Notes under the pieces: model-generated
What the model was told of the DNA's origin: nothing
The model's input: the letters and a program-made list of their open reading frames with translations, nothing else
Databases searched by the model: none
Part shown: piece by piece, positions 7,809 through 17,100 of the stretch
How positions within the stretch are numbered: position 1 is the stretch's first letter
Layout of the letters: each line of letters starts with the position of its first letter
Program-made: the position numbers and the translations under genes
NCBI RefSeq assembly: GCF_000772045.1
Contig: NZ_CP009754.1
Span: 7,440,001 to 7,504,000 of the forward strand
Direction of reading: 5' to 3'
DNA length: 64,000 nt
Source: Streptomyces sp. CCM_MD2014
GTDB lineage: Bacteria > Actinomycetota > Actinomycetes > Streptomycetales > Streptomycetaceae

Positions 7809-8569
7809 CCACCGCGCCGGGCGGCGTCCGGGCGAGCGCACGCGTCCTCGCCCGCTGCGACGGGCGCGGCGGCACCGTGCTGCCGGTGCTGGAGGGCGAA
7901 GGTCCCCTCGCCGTGCGCCGGACCCGGGGGAGCGGAGCCGAGGCCCGGGTGATGCTGGTCGGCGCGATGAGCGGACCGCTGGGCGGCGACCACTTCACGG
8001 TGGGGGTCCACGCGGAGCGCGGCGCCCGCCTGCGCGTGGGCTCGGCCGCCGCCACGCTCGCGCTGCCCGGCCAGGACGAGGCCGGGGCCCGCTACGACGT
8101 CCGGCTCACCGTCGACGACGATGCCGAGCTGTGCTGGGTGCCGGAGCAGTTGATCTCCGGCGGCGGCAGCGATCTGCACGTCACCACGTCCGTCGACCTC
8201 GCCGCCGGGGCACGGCTGCTGCTGCGCGAGGAGCAGGTGCTGGGGCGGGCCGGAGAGGAACCCGGCCGCCTCACCAGCCGTCTGACCGTGCGGATCGACG
8301 GAAGCTGTGTCCTCGACCAGGAACTGGCCTGCGGTCCCGGCGCGCCGGGCGGCTGGGACGGACCGGCGGGCCTGGCGGGACACCGTGCCGTCGGCCAGCT
8401 GGTCGTCGTACGGCCTCAGTTCGGCGACGAACCGCCGGCGGCGCGGGTGTTCGAGGAGGGCGCGGCCGTCATGCCGCTCGGCGGGTCCGCCGCCCTGGTG
8501 ACCGCGGTGGCACCGGACGGGCTGCGGCTGCGACGGCTGCTGGACGCAGCCCTGGCCACGCTGGACTGA
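7796..8569 (+). CDS. ureD: Urease accessory protein UreD
   Basis: The 257 residues show UreD/UreH family hallmarks: RRTRGSGAEARVMLVGAMSGPLGGDHF, LSLDVDDDAELCWVPEQLISGGGSDL-like beta-rich repeats and a conserved C-terminal PDGLRLRRLLDAAL. UreD binds apo-urease first and forms the scaffold, with a tunnel for nickel transfer. The family is divergent, so the assignment also relies on its place at the end of ureABCFG. The start is GTG at 7796 within the end of ureG, implying coupled translation. Confidence 0.92.
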   Translation: MDRVTTAPGGVRASARVLARCDGRGGTVLPVLEGEGPLAVRRTRGSGAEARVMLVGAMSGPLGGDHFTVGVHAERGARLRVGSAAATLALPGQDEAGARYDVRLTVDDDAELCWVPEQLISGGGSDLHVTTSVDLAAGARLLLREEQVLGRAGEEPGRLTSRLTVRIDGSCVLDQELACGPGAPGGWDGPAGLAGHRAVGQLVVVRPQFGDEPPAARVFEEGAAVMPLGGSAALVTAVAPDGLRLRRLLDAALATLD

Positions 8570-8673
8570 GGACCGCGTCGGCGAGTCCGTCGATCGAACG
8601 CGATTCTCCGTTTATCGGATTGGCAAAAAAGTAGTACTGACTCTGTCCTTGGGAATCCCACAGCCGGGAGGAT

Positions 8674-8702
8674 CCCCGTACTTGTCGCGAACACGTACGG
8701 GG
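8674..8702 (+). promoter_or_regulatory. Leader hairpin overlapping the ribosome binding site of the tripeptidyl aminopeptidase gene
   Basis: CCCCGTAC (8674-8681) can pair with GTACGGGG (8695-8702). The 3' arm runs directly into GGGGAGGG, the ribosome binding site of the TTG start at 8711. The pairing could lower translation initiation. The 8570-8673 stretch also holds an unusual A6 run near 8622, possibly part of the promoter. Confidence 0.4.
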
Positions 8703-8710
8703 AGGGCCAC

Positions 8711-10330
8711 TTGAGCAAGAGCAGCATACGGCGGAGGGCGACCGCGTTCGGCTCGGCCGGAGCGCTGGTCACCGCCACGCTGATGGCGGGCGCCGTCTCG
8801 GCGCCCGCCGCGAGCGCCGCCCCGGCCGACGGCCGTGGGCACCCGCACGCACGAGGCTGGGACAAGGAGGCGCGCGGTGTCACCATCGCCGCCGCCCGCG
8901 CCGCCCGGGCCGGCGTCGACTGGGAGGACTGCGACGCCGGCTGGAACCTGCCGAAGCCCATCCAGTGCGGCTACGTCACGGTGCCGCTGGACTACGCCAA
9001 GCCGTTCGGCAAGCAGATCAAGCTGGCCGTCGACCGCATCGGCAACACCGGGGGCAGGAGCGAGCGCCAGGGCGCGCTCATCTACAACCCCGGCGGGCCC
9101 GGCGGATCCGGTCTGCGGTTCCCGGCACGCGTGACCGGCAAGAGCGCGGTGTGGGCGAACGCCGCCAAGGCCTACGACTTCGTCGGCTTCGACCCCCGCG
9201 GCGTCGGCCACTCCGCGCCCATCTCCTGTGCCGACCCGCAGGAGTTCGTCAAGGCGCCCAAGGCCGACCCCGTGCCCGGGTCCGAGGCGGACAAGCTCGC
9301 CCAGCGCAAGCTCGCCCGCGAGTACGCCGAGGGCTGCTTCGAGCGCAGCGGCGAGATGCTGCCGCACATGACCACGCCGAACACCGCGCGCGACCTCGAC
9401 GTCATCCGCGCCGCGCTCGGCGAGAAGAAGCTCAACTACCTCGGCGTCTCCTACGGCACCTACCTCGGCGCCGTCTACGGCACGCTCTTCCCGGACCACG
9501 TCCGCCGCATGGTCGTCGACAGCGTCGTCAACCCCTCCCGCGACAAGATCTGGTACCAGGCCAACCTGGACCAGGACGTCGCCTTCGAGGGCCGCTGGAA
9601 GGAGTGGCAGGACTGGGTCGCCGCGAACGACGCCACCTACCACCTCGGCGACACCCGCGCCGAGGTCCAGGACCAGTGGCTGAAGCTGCGCGCCACCGCG
9701 GCGAAGGAGCCGCTGGGCGGCGTCGTCGGACCGGCCGAGCTGATCTCCTTCTTCCAGAGCGCCCCGTACTACGACTCCGCCTGGGCACCGATCGCCGCGA
9801 CCTTCAGCAAGTACGTCGCCGGTGACACCCAGGCCCTCGTCGACGCGGCCGCCCCCGACCTGTCCGACACCGCGGGCAACGCCTCCGCGGAGAACGGCAA
9901 CGCCGTCTACACGGCAGTCGAGTGCACCGACGCCAAGTGGCCCACCGACTGGAACACCTGGGACCGGGACAACACCCGACTGCACCGCGACCACCCGTTC
10001 ATGACCTGGGCCAACGCATGGATGAACCTGCCGTGCGCCACCTGGCCGGTCAAGCAGCAGACCCCGCTGAACGTCAAGACCGGCAAGGGACTTCCGCCGG
10101 TGCTGATCGTCCAGTCCGAGCGGGACGCGGCCACTCCGTACGAGGGCGCCGTCGAACTGCACCGGCGGTTCGAGGGCTCTCGCCTGATCACCGAGCGGGA
10201 CGCCGGCTCGCACGGCGTCACCGGGCTGGTCAACCCGTGCGTCAACGACCGTGTGGACACCTACCTGCTCACCGGCAAGGTGGACGCCCGCGACGTGACC
10301 TGCGCGCCGCACGCCACGCCCAAGCCGTAG
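8711..10330 (+). CDS. Secreted tripeptidyl aminopeptidase, alpha/beta hydrolase (Tap/SlpD family)
   Basis: This 539-residue S33-type serine peptidase has a signal peptide (about 1-42, ending PAASAAPA). The oxyanion strand is IYNPGGPGGSG, the nucleophile elbow GVSYGTYLGA, the aspartate lies in VQSERDAATP and the histidine in DAGSHGV. It ends with the conserved C-terminal TAP domain (NPCVNDRVDTYL). Streptomyces homologues remove tripeptides from the N-termini of secreted proteins or peptides. TTG is the start: GGGGAGGG lies eight bases upstream and the signal peptide begins there. Expression may be damped by the leader hairpin. It is followed by a strong bidirectional terminator. Confidence 0.92.
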   Translation: MSKSSIRRRATAFGSAGALVTATLMAGAVSAPAASAAPADGRGHPHARGWDKEARGVTIAAARAARAGVDWEDCDAGWNLPKPIQCGYVTVPLDYAKPFGKQIKLAVDRIGNTGGRSERQGALIYNPGGPGGSGLRFPARVTGKSAVWANAAKAYDFVGFDPRGVGHSAPISCADPQEFVKAPKADPVPGSEADKLAQRKLAREYAEGCFERSGEMLPHMTTPNTARDLDVIRAALGEKKLNYLGVSYGTYLGAVYGTLFPDHVRRMVVDSVVNPSRDKIWYQANLDQDVAFEGRWKEWQDWVAANDATYHLGDTRAEVQDQWLKLRATAAKEPLGGVVGPAELISFFQSAPYYDSAWAPIAATFSKYVAGDTQALVDAAAPDLSDTAGNASAENGNAVYTAVECTDAKWPTDWNTWDRDNTRLHRDHPFMTWANAWMNLPCATWPVKQQTPLNVKTGKGLPPVLIVQSERDAATPYEGAVELHRRFEGSRLITERDAGSHGVTGLVNPCVNDRVDTYLLTGKVDARDVTCAPHATPKP

Positions 10331-10346
10331 ACCGGCCGGCGGACAT

Positions 10347-10387
10347 GGGGGAGGCGGCGACCGGTCGGACCGGTCGCCGCCTCCCCC
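10347..10387. terminator. Bidirectional intrinsic terminator
   Basis: Arms of 18 bp (10347-10364 and 10370-10387) flank a 5-nt loop between the convergent stops at 10330 and 10393. The stem is perfectly paired and GC-rich, as is typical of Streptomyces terminators lacking U-tracts. Confidence 0.9.
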
Positions 10388-10392
10388 TTCCG

Positions 10393-11418
10393 CTACCGTC
10401 GCTCGGCCCAGGCGTCCTCCGCCGCGTAGTCGAAGAGGTCGCCGTACGCCGCGAACATCTTCGGGTAGGCCTCCCGCCAGTCCCGGCCGGCCAGTCGCTC
10501 CTCGATGAAGGCCACCGTCTCCGGCAGGGTGTCCGCGTAGCGGACCACCGGGCGGTAGCCCAACTGCTCCCGGGCCGCGCTCATGTCGCACACCACCGGC
10601 GAGGGCACGCTCCACGGGGTGTCGCCCACGCCGTCCACCGGCGGGCCGTCCAGCAGCACGTCCTCGGTCTCGACGCCCATCACCGCGTCGATCGCCGCCG
10701 CGATCTCCGCAACCGTCGGGGCGTCGGGGTCCACCGCGTTCAGGACGCGCGTACCCGGCCGCGCGGCGGCCAGCCGGATCAGCTCGGCGATGTTGCGCAC
10801 ACTCGCCGGGTGGAAGCGGCTCGCGCCGCTGTACGCCAGCACGCGCCGGTGCCTGCCGTCGAGGTTGCGCTTGACGACGTACAGCTCGCGGGGCGTCCCG
10901 CAGTACGGGCCGTGGACCGCGCCGGCCCGCAGCAGCGTCACCGGCAACCGGTCGCCCCCCGCGAGCAGTTCCCGCTCCAGGGCCGCCTTGCGGGTGCTGT
11001 ACGAGGCGTCGCCCGGGCGGATCGTGCGCTGTGCCTCGGTGACCGGCACCGGGTACCGGGGGAAGCCGCCGGGCTCGGTCTGCGTGTCGAAACCGCGGCC
11101 CTGGTCGTCCTCGTAGACCGACACGCTGGAGATCACCACCGCCGAGCCGACCCGACCGGCGAGCGAGAGCAACTGCCGTGCGTGCCCGTCACCGTACGCC
11201 ACCACGTCCACCAGGACGTCGCAGCCCTCGCCCACCGCCGCCGACAGCGCCGCGTCGTCCTCCCGGTCGGCCCGTGCCACCCTCACGTCCCCCGGCCACC
11301 GCGCGTCCCGGTCGCCGCCGCGCGAGACGGCCGTCACCTCCCAGCCGTCCCGGGCCAGCGTGTCCACCGCCGCCCGTCCGATCTGTCCCGTCGCCCCGAC
11401 CACCACCGCACGTGTCAT
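10393..11418 (-). CDS. NAD-dependent epimerase/dehydratase family protein
   Basis: This 341-residue extended short-chain dehydrogenase has the Rossmann motif VVVGATGQIGRAAVDTL at the N-terminus. A catalytic-type serine/tyrosine pair may lie in SSVSVY and YSTRK, though the YxxxK is degenerate. Substrate-domain motifs include GPY and FHPASVRNIAELI. The specific sugar or isoprenoid substrate cannot be read from sequence. The start at 11418 is chosen because the Rossmann fold begins there. It has a TACGGT hexamer exactly six bases upstream (plus 11425-11430) and no ribosome binding site, so the mRNA is probably leaderless. Confidence 0.85.
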   Translation of the reverse strand: MTRAVVVGATGQIGRAAVDTLARDGWEVTAVSRGGDRDARWPGDVRVARADREDDAALSAAVGEGCDVLVDVVAYGDGHARQLLSLAGRVGSAVVISSVSVYEDDQGRGFDTQTEPGGFPRYPVPVTEAQRTIRPGDASYSTRKAALERELLAGGDRLPVTLLRAGAVHGPYCGTPRELYVVKRNLDGRHRRVLAYSGASRFHPASVRNIAELIRLAAARPGTRVLNAVDPDAPTVAEIAAAIDAVMGVETEDVLLDGPPVDGVGDTPWSVPSPVVCDMSAAREQLGYRPVVRYADTLPETVAFIEERLAGRDWREAYPKMFAAYGDLFDYAAEDAWAERR

Positions 11419-11499
11419 ACGGCGACCGTAGGCGTCCCGTCGCCGGCCGGCCACGCCCTTCTGCCGACGGCAGACGACGGAAACCCGCAAGGCCCCCGG

Positions 11500-12222
11500 C
11501 TAACGGCGCGGCAGCCTGGGGAACTTCCGCCCCTCGGCCGCCTTCCGGGCCTCCTCCGCCTTCACGTCCGCCGCGTACCGGTCCACGTACTCCTGGCCGG
11601 ACAGGGACAGGATGGCGTAGACGATCTCGTCGGTGACGGCGCGCAGCACGGCCTTCTCGCCCTCCATGCCGGCGTACCGGGAGAAGTCGAGGGGCTCGCC
11701 GAATCGGATCACCACCGGGTGCAGCCTCGGGATCTTCCGGCCCGGCGGCTGCGCCTCGAAGGTGCCGATCATCGCGCAGGGGACGACGGGCACCCCGGCC
11801 CTGAGCGCCATCACCGCGACGCCGACCTTGCCCTTGTAGAGCCGGCCGTCGTGCGAGCGGGTGCCCTCCGGGTAGATGCCGAGCAACTCGCCCCGGCCCA
11901 GCACACCGAGCCCCTCGCGGATCGCGGCCTGCCCCGCCTCCTTGCCGGAGCGGTCCACGGGGATCTGCCCGGCGCTGCGGAAGAAGAACGCCGTCAGCCG
12001 GCCCTTGAGGCCCGGCCCCGTGAAGTACTCGGCCTTGGCGAGGAAGGTGATGCGGCGCTTGAGCACCGCGGGCATCAGGAAGTGGTCCGAGAAGGAGAGG
12101 TGGTTGCCCGCGACGATGGCCGCACCCGACCCCGGCACATGGTCCAGGCCCTCGATCCGGGGTCGGAAGACGATCCTCAGCAGCGGGCCCAGCAGGACGT
12201 ACTTGAGCACGTAGTAGAACAC
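11500..12222 (-). CDS. plsC: 1-acyl-sn-glycerol-3-phosphate acyltransferase (PlsC family)
   Basis: This 240-residue membrane-associated acyltransferase has the HX4D motif as NHLSFSDHF, the substrate-binding YPEGTRSHDGRLYKG block and the GVPVVPCAMIGT segment. It transfers an acyl chain to lysophosphatidate in phospholipid synthesis. Several paralogues usually exist in Streptomyces, so its acceptor is uncertain. The start is GTG at 12222 with GGAGA seven bases upstream. The frame stays open to 12456, but that part is not conserved-looking. The C-terminus is lysine/arginine rich. Confidence 0.9.
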   Translation of the reverse strand: MFYYVLKYVLLGPLLRIVFRPRIEGLDHVPGSGAAIVAGNHLSFSDHFLMPAVLKRRITFLAKAEYFTGPGLKGRLTAFFFRSAGQIPVDRSGKEAGQAAIREGLGVLGRGELLGIYPEGTRSHDGRLYKGKVGVAVMALRAGVPVVPCAMIGTFEAQPPGRKIPRLHPVVIRFGEPLDFSRYAGMEGEKAVLRAVTDEIVYAILSLSGQEYVDRYAADVKAEEARKAAEGRKFPRLPRR

Positions 12223-12437
12223 GGTGGGTCTCCAGTTCTCCGGGCTCCCGGCCGGTCGTCCGCGACCGGTGATCGATCGTAGCCCGACCGGGCCGAAACC
12301 GGCCGGGAGCGGTTCGGTCGCTCTTCGGTCAACTCGATTGACGCGGCACACACCGTCCTCTGTGCTGTCGGGAGGCGGCATGCGCGAAGCCCGGGCGGCG
12401 CACGGCCCGCGGCGGGGGCGCGACCGGGGGAGGGCGG

Positions 12438-13859
12438 ATGACCGGTGGATCGGCACGGGCGGCCGGGGCTTCCTGGGCGGAGTTCGGGCGGCGGTTGCGT
12501 TCCCTGCGCAGGGCGGCCGGGCTCACCCAGCTGCAACTCGGCCTGCGGGTCGGCTACCACCACTCGGCCGTGAGCAAGCTCGAGGCCGGCCTGCGTGAGC
12601 CGCCCGTGGGACTGGTGCGCCGGCTCGACACGGTGCTGCAGACGGGCGGAGAGCTGGCCGCGATCGTCGCCGCGCCGCGCGAGGTGCCGCGCCGACCTGG
12701 CCGGTCCCCGGCCGACCCGGCGCTGTTCGCACCGCTGCCCGGTGCGGACGCCCCCGTGGGGCGAGGAGCGCCGGACGCCCAAATGTGGCCCGCGCGGCTG
12801 CCCGCCGAGGGACTGGTGTGCCCGCTGCACGGCACCGCCGGGTGCGCGGTGCCCGATCCGGGCGAGTTGCCGGCGCTGCTCGACGGGCCGGGCCCGGTCG
12901 GCGGCCCGGCACCCGGGTGGGCCGGCGCCGGAGCAGCCGTCGCCGAGCCGGAGCTGCTGCACGGCCTCACCGCCGTCCTGGCCTGCCTGATCCGCGAGGC
13001 GTTCCGGCACGAGGGCCGGGTGACGGCCGTAGAGGGACTCCTGCGGGCCCTGGCCCGCTGGGCCGACGAGGTCAACTCCGGGGGCCGGCTGCCCTACGGG
13101 CAGTTGCGGCTCGCTGCGCAGTACGCCCAGGTCGCCGGCCGGCTGCGCATGGAGCGCGGGCAGATCGGCGTCGCGATGGCCTGGTTCGGCCACGGACTGC
13201 GCTGGGCGGACGCCGTCCACGACGCCCCCGCCCGCGCGACGCTGCTCAGCGACATGTGCACCCTGGTCCGGCTCGACGGAGACCCCTCGCTGATGCTCGG
13301 CTACGCGCAGGGCATCGCCGCGGTGGACGGTCGGCGCCGGTGGACGGCCACCCTGTCGCACCTCTACCAGGCGCGCGGCCACGCCCTGGCGGGTGACGCC
13401 GCGGAGTGCCGACGTCACATCGCCCTGGCCCGGCGGGGCTTCGCCCGCCTCGGCCGGCGGGACCACCTGGAGGCGCCGTGGTTGGCCGGGGCCGAGGGCG
13501 CGATGCGGGTCGACTCGGCGATCGGCGGAGCCCTGCGCGACCTCGCGGTGGCGACCGGGGACCGTACGGCGGCCCGGCGCGCGGTCGACGCCACCGCACG
13601 CTCGCGCGCGCAGGTGCCGCCCCAGATGCGGGGCGCCCGGCTGCTGCTCACCCTCCGCCTGGCGGACAGCTGGGCCTGCGCCGGCGACCCCGGGGCCGCC
13701 GTCGCCCTCGCCTCGGAGGTCCTGCCGGAGGCAGTGCGCTCACGCGAGTCGATGGTCACCGCCGAGCTGCGCGGACTGCACAGCCGGCTCACCGGGGAGT
13801 GGGCCGACCTGCCGGAGGTCCGGGAGTACCGGGAGCGGCTGCTGGACGCGGGGGAGTGA
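12438..13859 (+). CDS. XRE-family regulator with large TPR-like C-terminal region
   Basis: The first 75 of 473 residues form a Cro/C1 helix-turn-helix (FGRRLRSLRRAAGLTQLQLGLRVG, then HHSAVSKLEAGLREPP). A Pro/Gly-rich linker with a CPLHGTAGCAVPDP Cys pair follows at about 125-145. The rest is helical and TPR-like (AAQYAQVAGRLRMERGQIGVAMAWFGHGL; LYQARGHALAGDAAECRRHIALARRGF), as in many actinobacterial signal-sensing XRE proteins. GGGGGAGGG precedes the start. It is divergent from plsC. Its target and ligand are unknown. Confidence 0.85.
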   Translation: MTGGSARAAGASWAEFGRRLRSLRRAAGLTQLQLGLRVGYHHSAVSKLEAGLREPPVGLVRRLDTVLQTGGELAAIVAAPREVPRRPGRSPADPALFAPLPGADAPVGRGAPDAQMWPARLPAEGLVCPLHGTAGCAVPDPGELPALLDGPGPVGGPAPGWAGAGAAVAEPELLHGLTAVLACLIREAFRHEGRVTAVEGLLRALARWADEVNSGGRLPYGQLRLAAQYAQVAGRLRMERGQIGVAMAWFGHGLRWADAVHDAPARATLLSDMCTLVRLDGDPSLMLGYAQGIAAVDGRRRWTATLSHLYQARGHALAGDAAECRRHIALARRGFARLGRRDHLEAPWLAGAEGAMRVDSAIGGALRDLAVATGDRTAARRAVDATARSRAQVPPQMRGARLLLTLRLADSWACAGDPGAAVALASEVLPEAVRSRESMVTAELRGLHSRLTGEWADLPEVREYRERLLDAGE

Positions 13860-13925
13860 GGGGCAGGGCTTCGGTTCCGGGAGGGCGGGGTCTCTCCCGC
13901 ACGCACCCGTACTTGCCGGAATTTG

Positions 13926-13941
13926 CCAGGTCTGGACCAAG
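13926..13941. promoter_or_regulatory. DasR-responsive-element-like site upstream of the chitin-binding protease
   Basis: The 16-mer contains AGGTCTGGACCA, which matches the core of the dre consensus (ACTGGTCTAGACCAGT) at 11 of 16 positions on either strand. DasR is the GntR regulator of GlcNAc and chitin genes, and chitinase promoters carry the related TGGTCCAGACCT element. It lies about 180 bp before the start of a secreted protease with a chitin-binding module. Confidence 0.5.
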
Positions 13942-14119
13942 CTCGCGGAGCCGTTGATTCCGGTGCGGCGGGGTGTGAGGGTTCCGCCAGCCCGCGACAT
14001 GACATGCAACTGACACTCGCACCTCCGACGGACGCGTCTCCGCACCCCAGGCTGCGCGTCCGGCATGTCCTGGCCCGGGCCGGCCCGCAAGGAGCCCCCC
14101 ACTCTCACAAGGAGCCACG

Positions 14120-17100
14120 ATGCTCAGACAGACCGCGGTGGCCGGGACAGTCCTGGCCATGACACTCGCAGGGGTGGTGGTACCGACCTCCCTCGCCTCG
14201 GCCTCGGAGCGGTCCGCGCCCTCCGCGGCGGAACCCAGCCCCGTCGAGAGGGCCGTCGCCGCGGCCGACCAGGCCGTCCGCAGCGGCCTGGACGCCCTGG
14301 TCGCCGGCGGCCCCGACGAGCAGTACGACCGCCATCGGGTCACCCCCTGGGACGACAACCTCTTCTCGGTCGCCTACGAGCGCACCTACCACGGTCTGCC
14401 GGTGGTCGGCGGCGACGCCGTCGTCCTCGCCGACGGCAAGGGCCGCGTCCGCGCCGTCCAGTCCGCGAGCGAGGGCGCGATAGCCGTGCCCACCGAGGCC
14501 GGGATCAAGGCCGAGCAGGCGGTGAGGACCAGCCGCGAGCGGCTCGCGAACGTCGACGAGGTCGACTCCAGGCGCCTGGTGGTCCGCGTCAAGGACGACG
14601 TCCAGACCCTCGCCTGGGAGACCGTGCTCGTCGGCACCACCAAGGACGACGTGCCCAGCAGGCTGCACGTCTTCGTGGACGCCCGCACCGGCAAGGTCGT
14701 CGACAGCTACGACGACGTGAAGGCCGGCACCGGGCACAGCGAGTGGAACGGCCCGAACCCGCTGACCATCGACACCTCCCGCTCCGGCAGTCAGTACGCC
14801 CTGCGCGACACCACCCGCCCCGGCCTGCAGTGCTCGGACTACAACGGCGGCCTGTTCACCGGACCGGACGACGACTGGGGCACCGGCAACGCCTCCAGCC
14901 GCGAGACCGGCTGCGTCGACGTCATGTACGCGGCGCAGAAGGAGTCGGACATGCTCCGCGACTGGCTCGGCCGCAACGGACACAACGGCAACGGCGGCAG
15001 CTGGCCGGTCCTCGTCGGCCTCAACCAGCTCAACGCCTACTGGGACGGCTCACGGGTCACCATCGGCCACAACAGCGCCGGCAAGTGGATCGCCGGCATG
15101 GACGTGGTGGGCCACGAGTTCGGCCACGGCCTGGACAGCTACACCCCTGGCGGCGCCAACCACGAGAGCGGCCTGGGCGAGGCCACCGGCGACATCATGG
15201 GCGCCCTCACCGAGGCCTATGCCAACCAGCCCTCCGGGTACGACACCCCCGACTACACCGTCGGCGAGGAGATCGACCTCCAGGGCCGCGGCCCGATCCG
15301 CAACATGTACAACCCCCAGCTCGTCAACAACGACCCCAACTGCTACTCCTCCGCCATCCCGCGCACCGAGGAGCACGCGGCGGCCGGGCCCATGAACCAC
15401 TGGTTCTACCTCCTCGCCGAGGGCTCCGACCCCGGCGGCGGCAAGCCCTCCAGCCCGACCTGCGACGGCAGCCGGGTCACCGGCATCGGCATCCAGAACG
15501 CCGGCAAGATCTTCTACGGCGGCATGCTGCTCAAGACCAGCGGCATGACCTACAAGCGCTACCGCACCGCCACCCTCACCGCGGCCAAGAACCTGGACGC
15601 GTCCTGCGACCTGTTCGACGCGACCAAGGCGGCCTGGAACGCGATCGACATCCCGGCCCAGCCCGGTGACCCGACCTGCGCCCGGCAGGAGACCGACTTC
15701 TCGCTGGCCCTCAGCCCGGCGAGCGGCAACGTCGAGGCCGGCTCCGCCGTCAACGCCACGGTCAGCACCAGCACCGTCACCGGCAGCGCCCAGCAGGTGT
15801 CCCTGACCGCCACCGGCACCCCGCCCGGCGTGAGCGTCACCTTCAGCCCGTCGACGGTCACCTCCGGGTCCAGCTCGACGATGCGCGTCTCCACCACCTC
15901 CGGCACGGCCGCCGGAACGTACTCGATCACCGTCAGGGGCACGGCGGGCAGCAAGAGCCACACCGCCCAGTACACCCTCACCGTCGGCGGCGGCAGCCAG
16001 CCGGGCACGCCGCCCGACGTCGACGTCGCCCAGGTGCAGGCCCACCTCGCGCAGTTCGGCTCGATCGCCGCGCAGAACGGCGGCAACCGCCGCTCGACCG
16101 GCTCCGGATACGACGCCTCCCTCGCATATGTGAAGGGCAGGCTGCAGGCGGCCGGCTACACCGTCACCGAGCAGACCTGCACCTCCGGCTGCTCCGCCGG
16201 CGCGGGCAACAACCTGATCGCCGAGTGGCCGAAGGGCGACGCGAGCAGCGTCTACATGTTCGGCGCCCACCTGGACGGCGTCTCGGCCGGCCCCGGCATC
16301 AACGACAACGGCTCCGGTTCCGCCGCGCTCCTTCAGACGGCGCTCACCCTCGCCGAGCAGAACCCGGCCATGAAGAACCGCGTCCGCTTCGCCTGGTGGA
16401 CCGACGAGGAACAGGGCCTGAACGGCTCCGACTTCTACGCCCGCACGCTCAGCTCGACCGAGCGCTCGCGAATCAAGGCGTACTACAACTTCGACATGGT
16501 CGCCTCCGTCAACGGCGGCTACTTCATCAACAACCTGACCTCCTCGGCCTCCGCCCCGATGCGGGAGTACTGGACCTCCCTCGGCCTCGCCCCGCAGGAG
16601 AACGTCGAGGGCCAGGGCCGCTCCGACGACTACTCGTTCCAGCGGGTCGGCATCCCCACCTCCGGCTACGCCACCGGCGCCTCCGCCGTGAAGTCGTCCA
16701 CGGAGGCCGCCAAGTGGGGCGGCACCGCGGGCCGGTCCTACGACCCGTGCTACCACTCCGCATGCGACACCACCTCCAACATCAACGCCACCGCGCTGAA
16801 CCGCAGCGTCGACGGCATCGCGTACACGATCTGGAAGACCGCCGTCGGGGACGCGCCCGACCCGCAGGACGACTTCTCGATCTCCGCGAACCCGTCCTCG
16901 GGCACGGTCGAGCCGGGCGGCTCCGCGTCCGTCACCGTGAACACCGCCACGACCAGCGGTGACGCGCAGAACGTCCGGTTGTCGGCGTCCGGCGCGCCGA
17001 CCGGCGTGAGCGTGACCTTCACGCCGGACTCGGTCACCTCCGGCCAGTCCTCGACCGCCACCGTCCAGGTCGCCGCGGGCACGGCCGCCGGCACGTACAC

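Noticed and set aside
9922..12282. Very long plus-strand open frame (786 codons) across the peptidase, epimerase and acyltransferase genes
   Set aside because: It is a GC-skew shadow: composition is dominated by Arg/His/Gln/Pro, no domain is recognisable, and real genes with clear motifs occupy the other frames.
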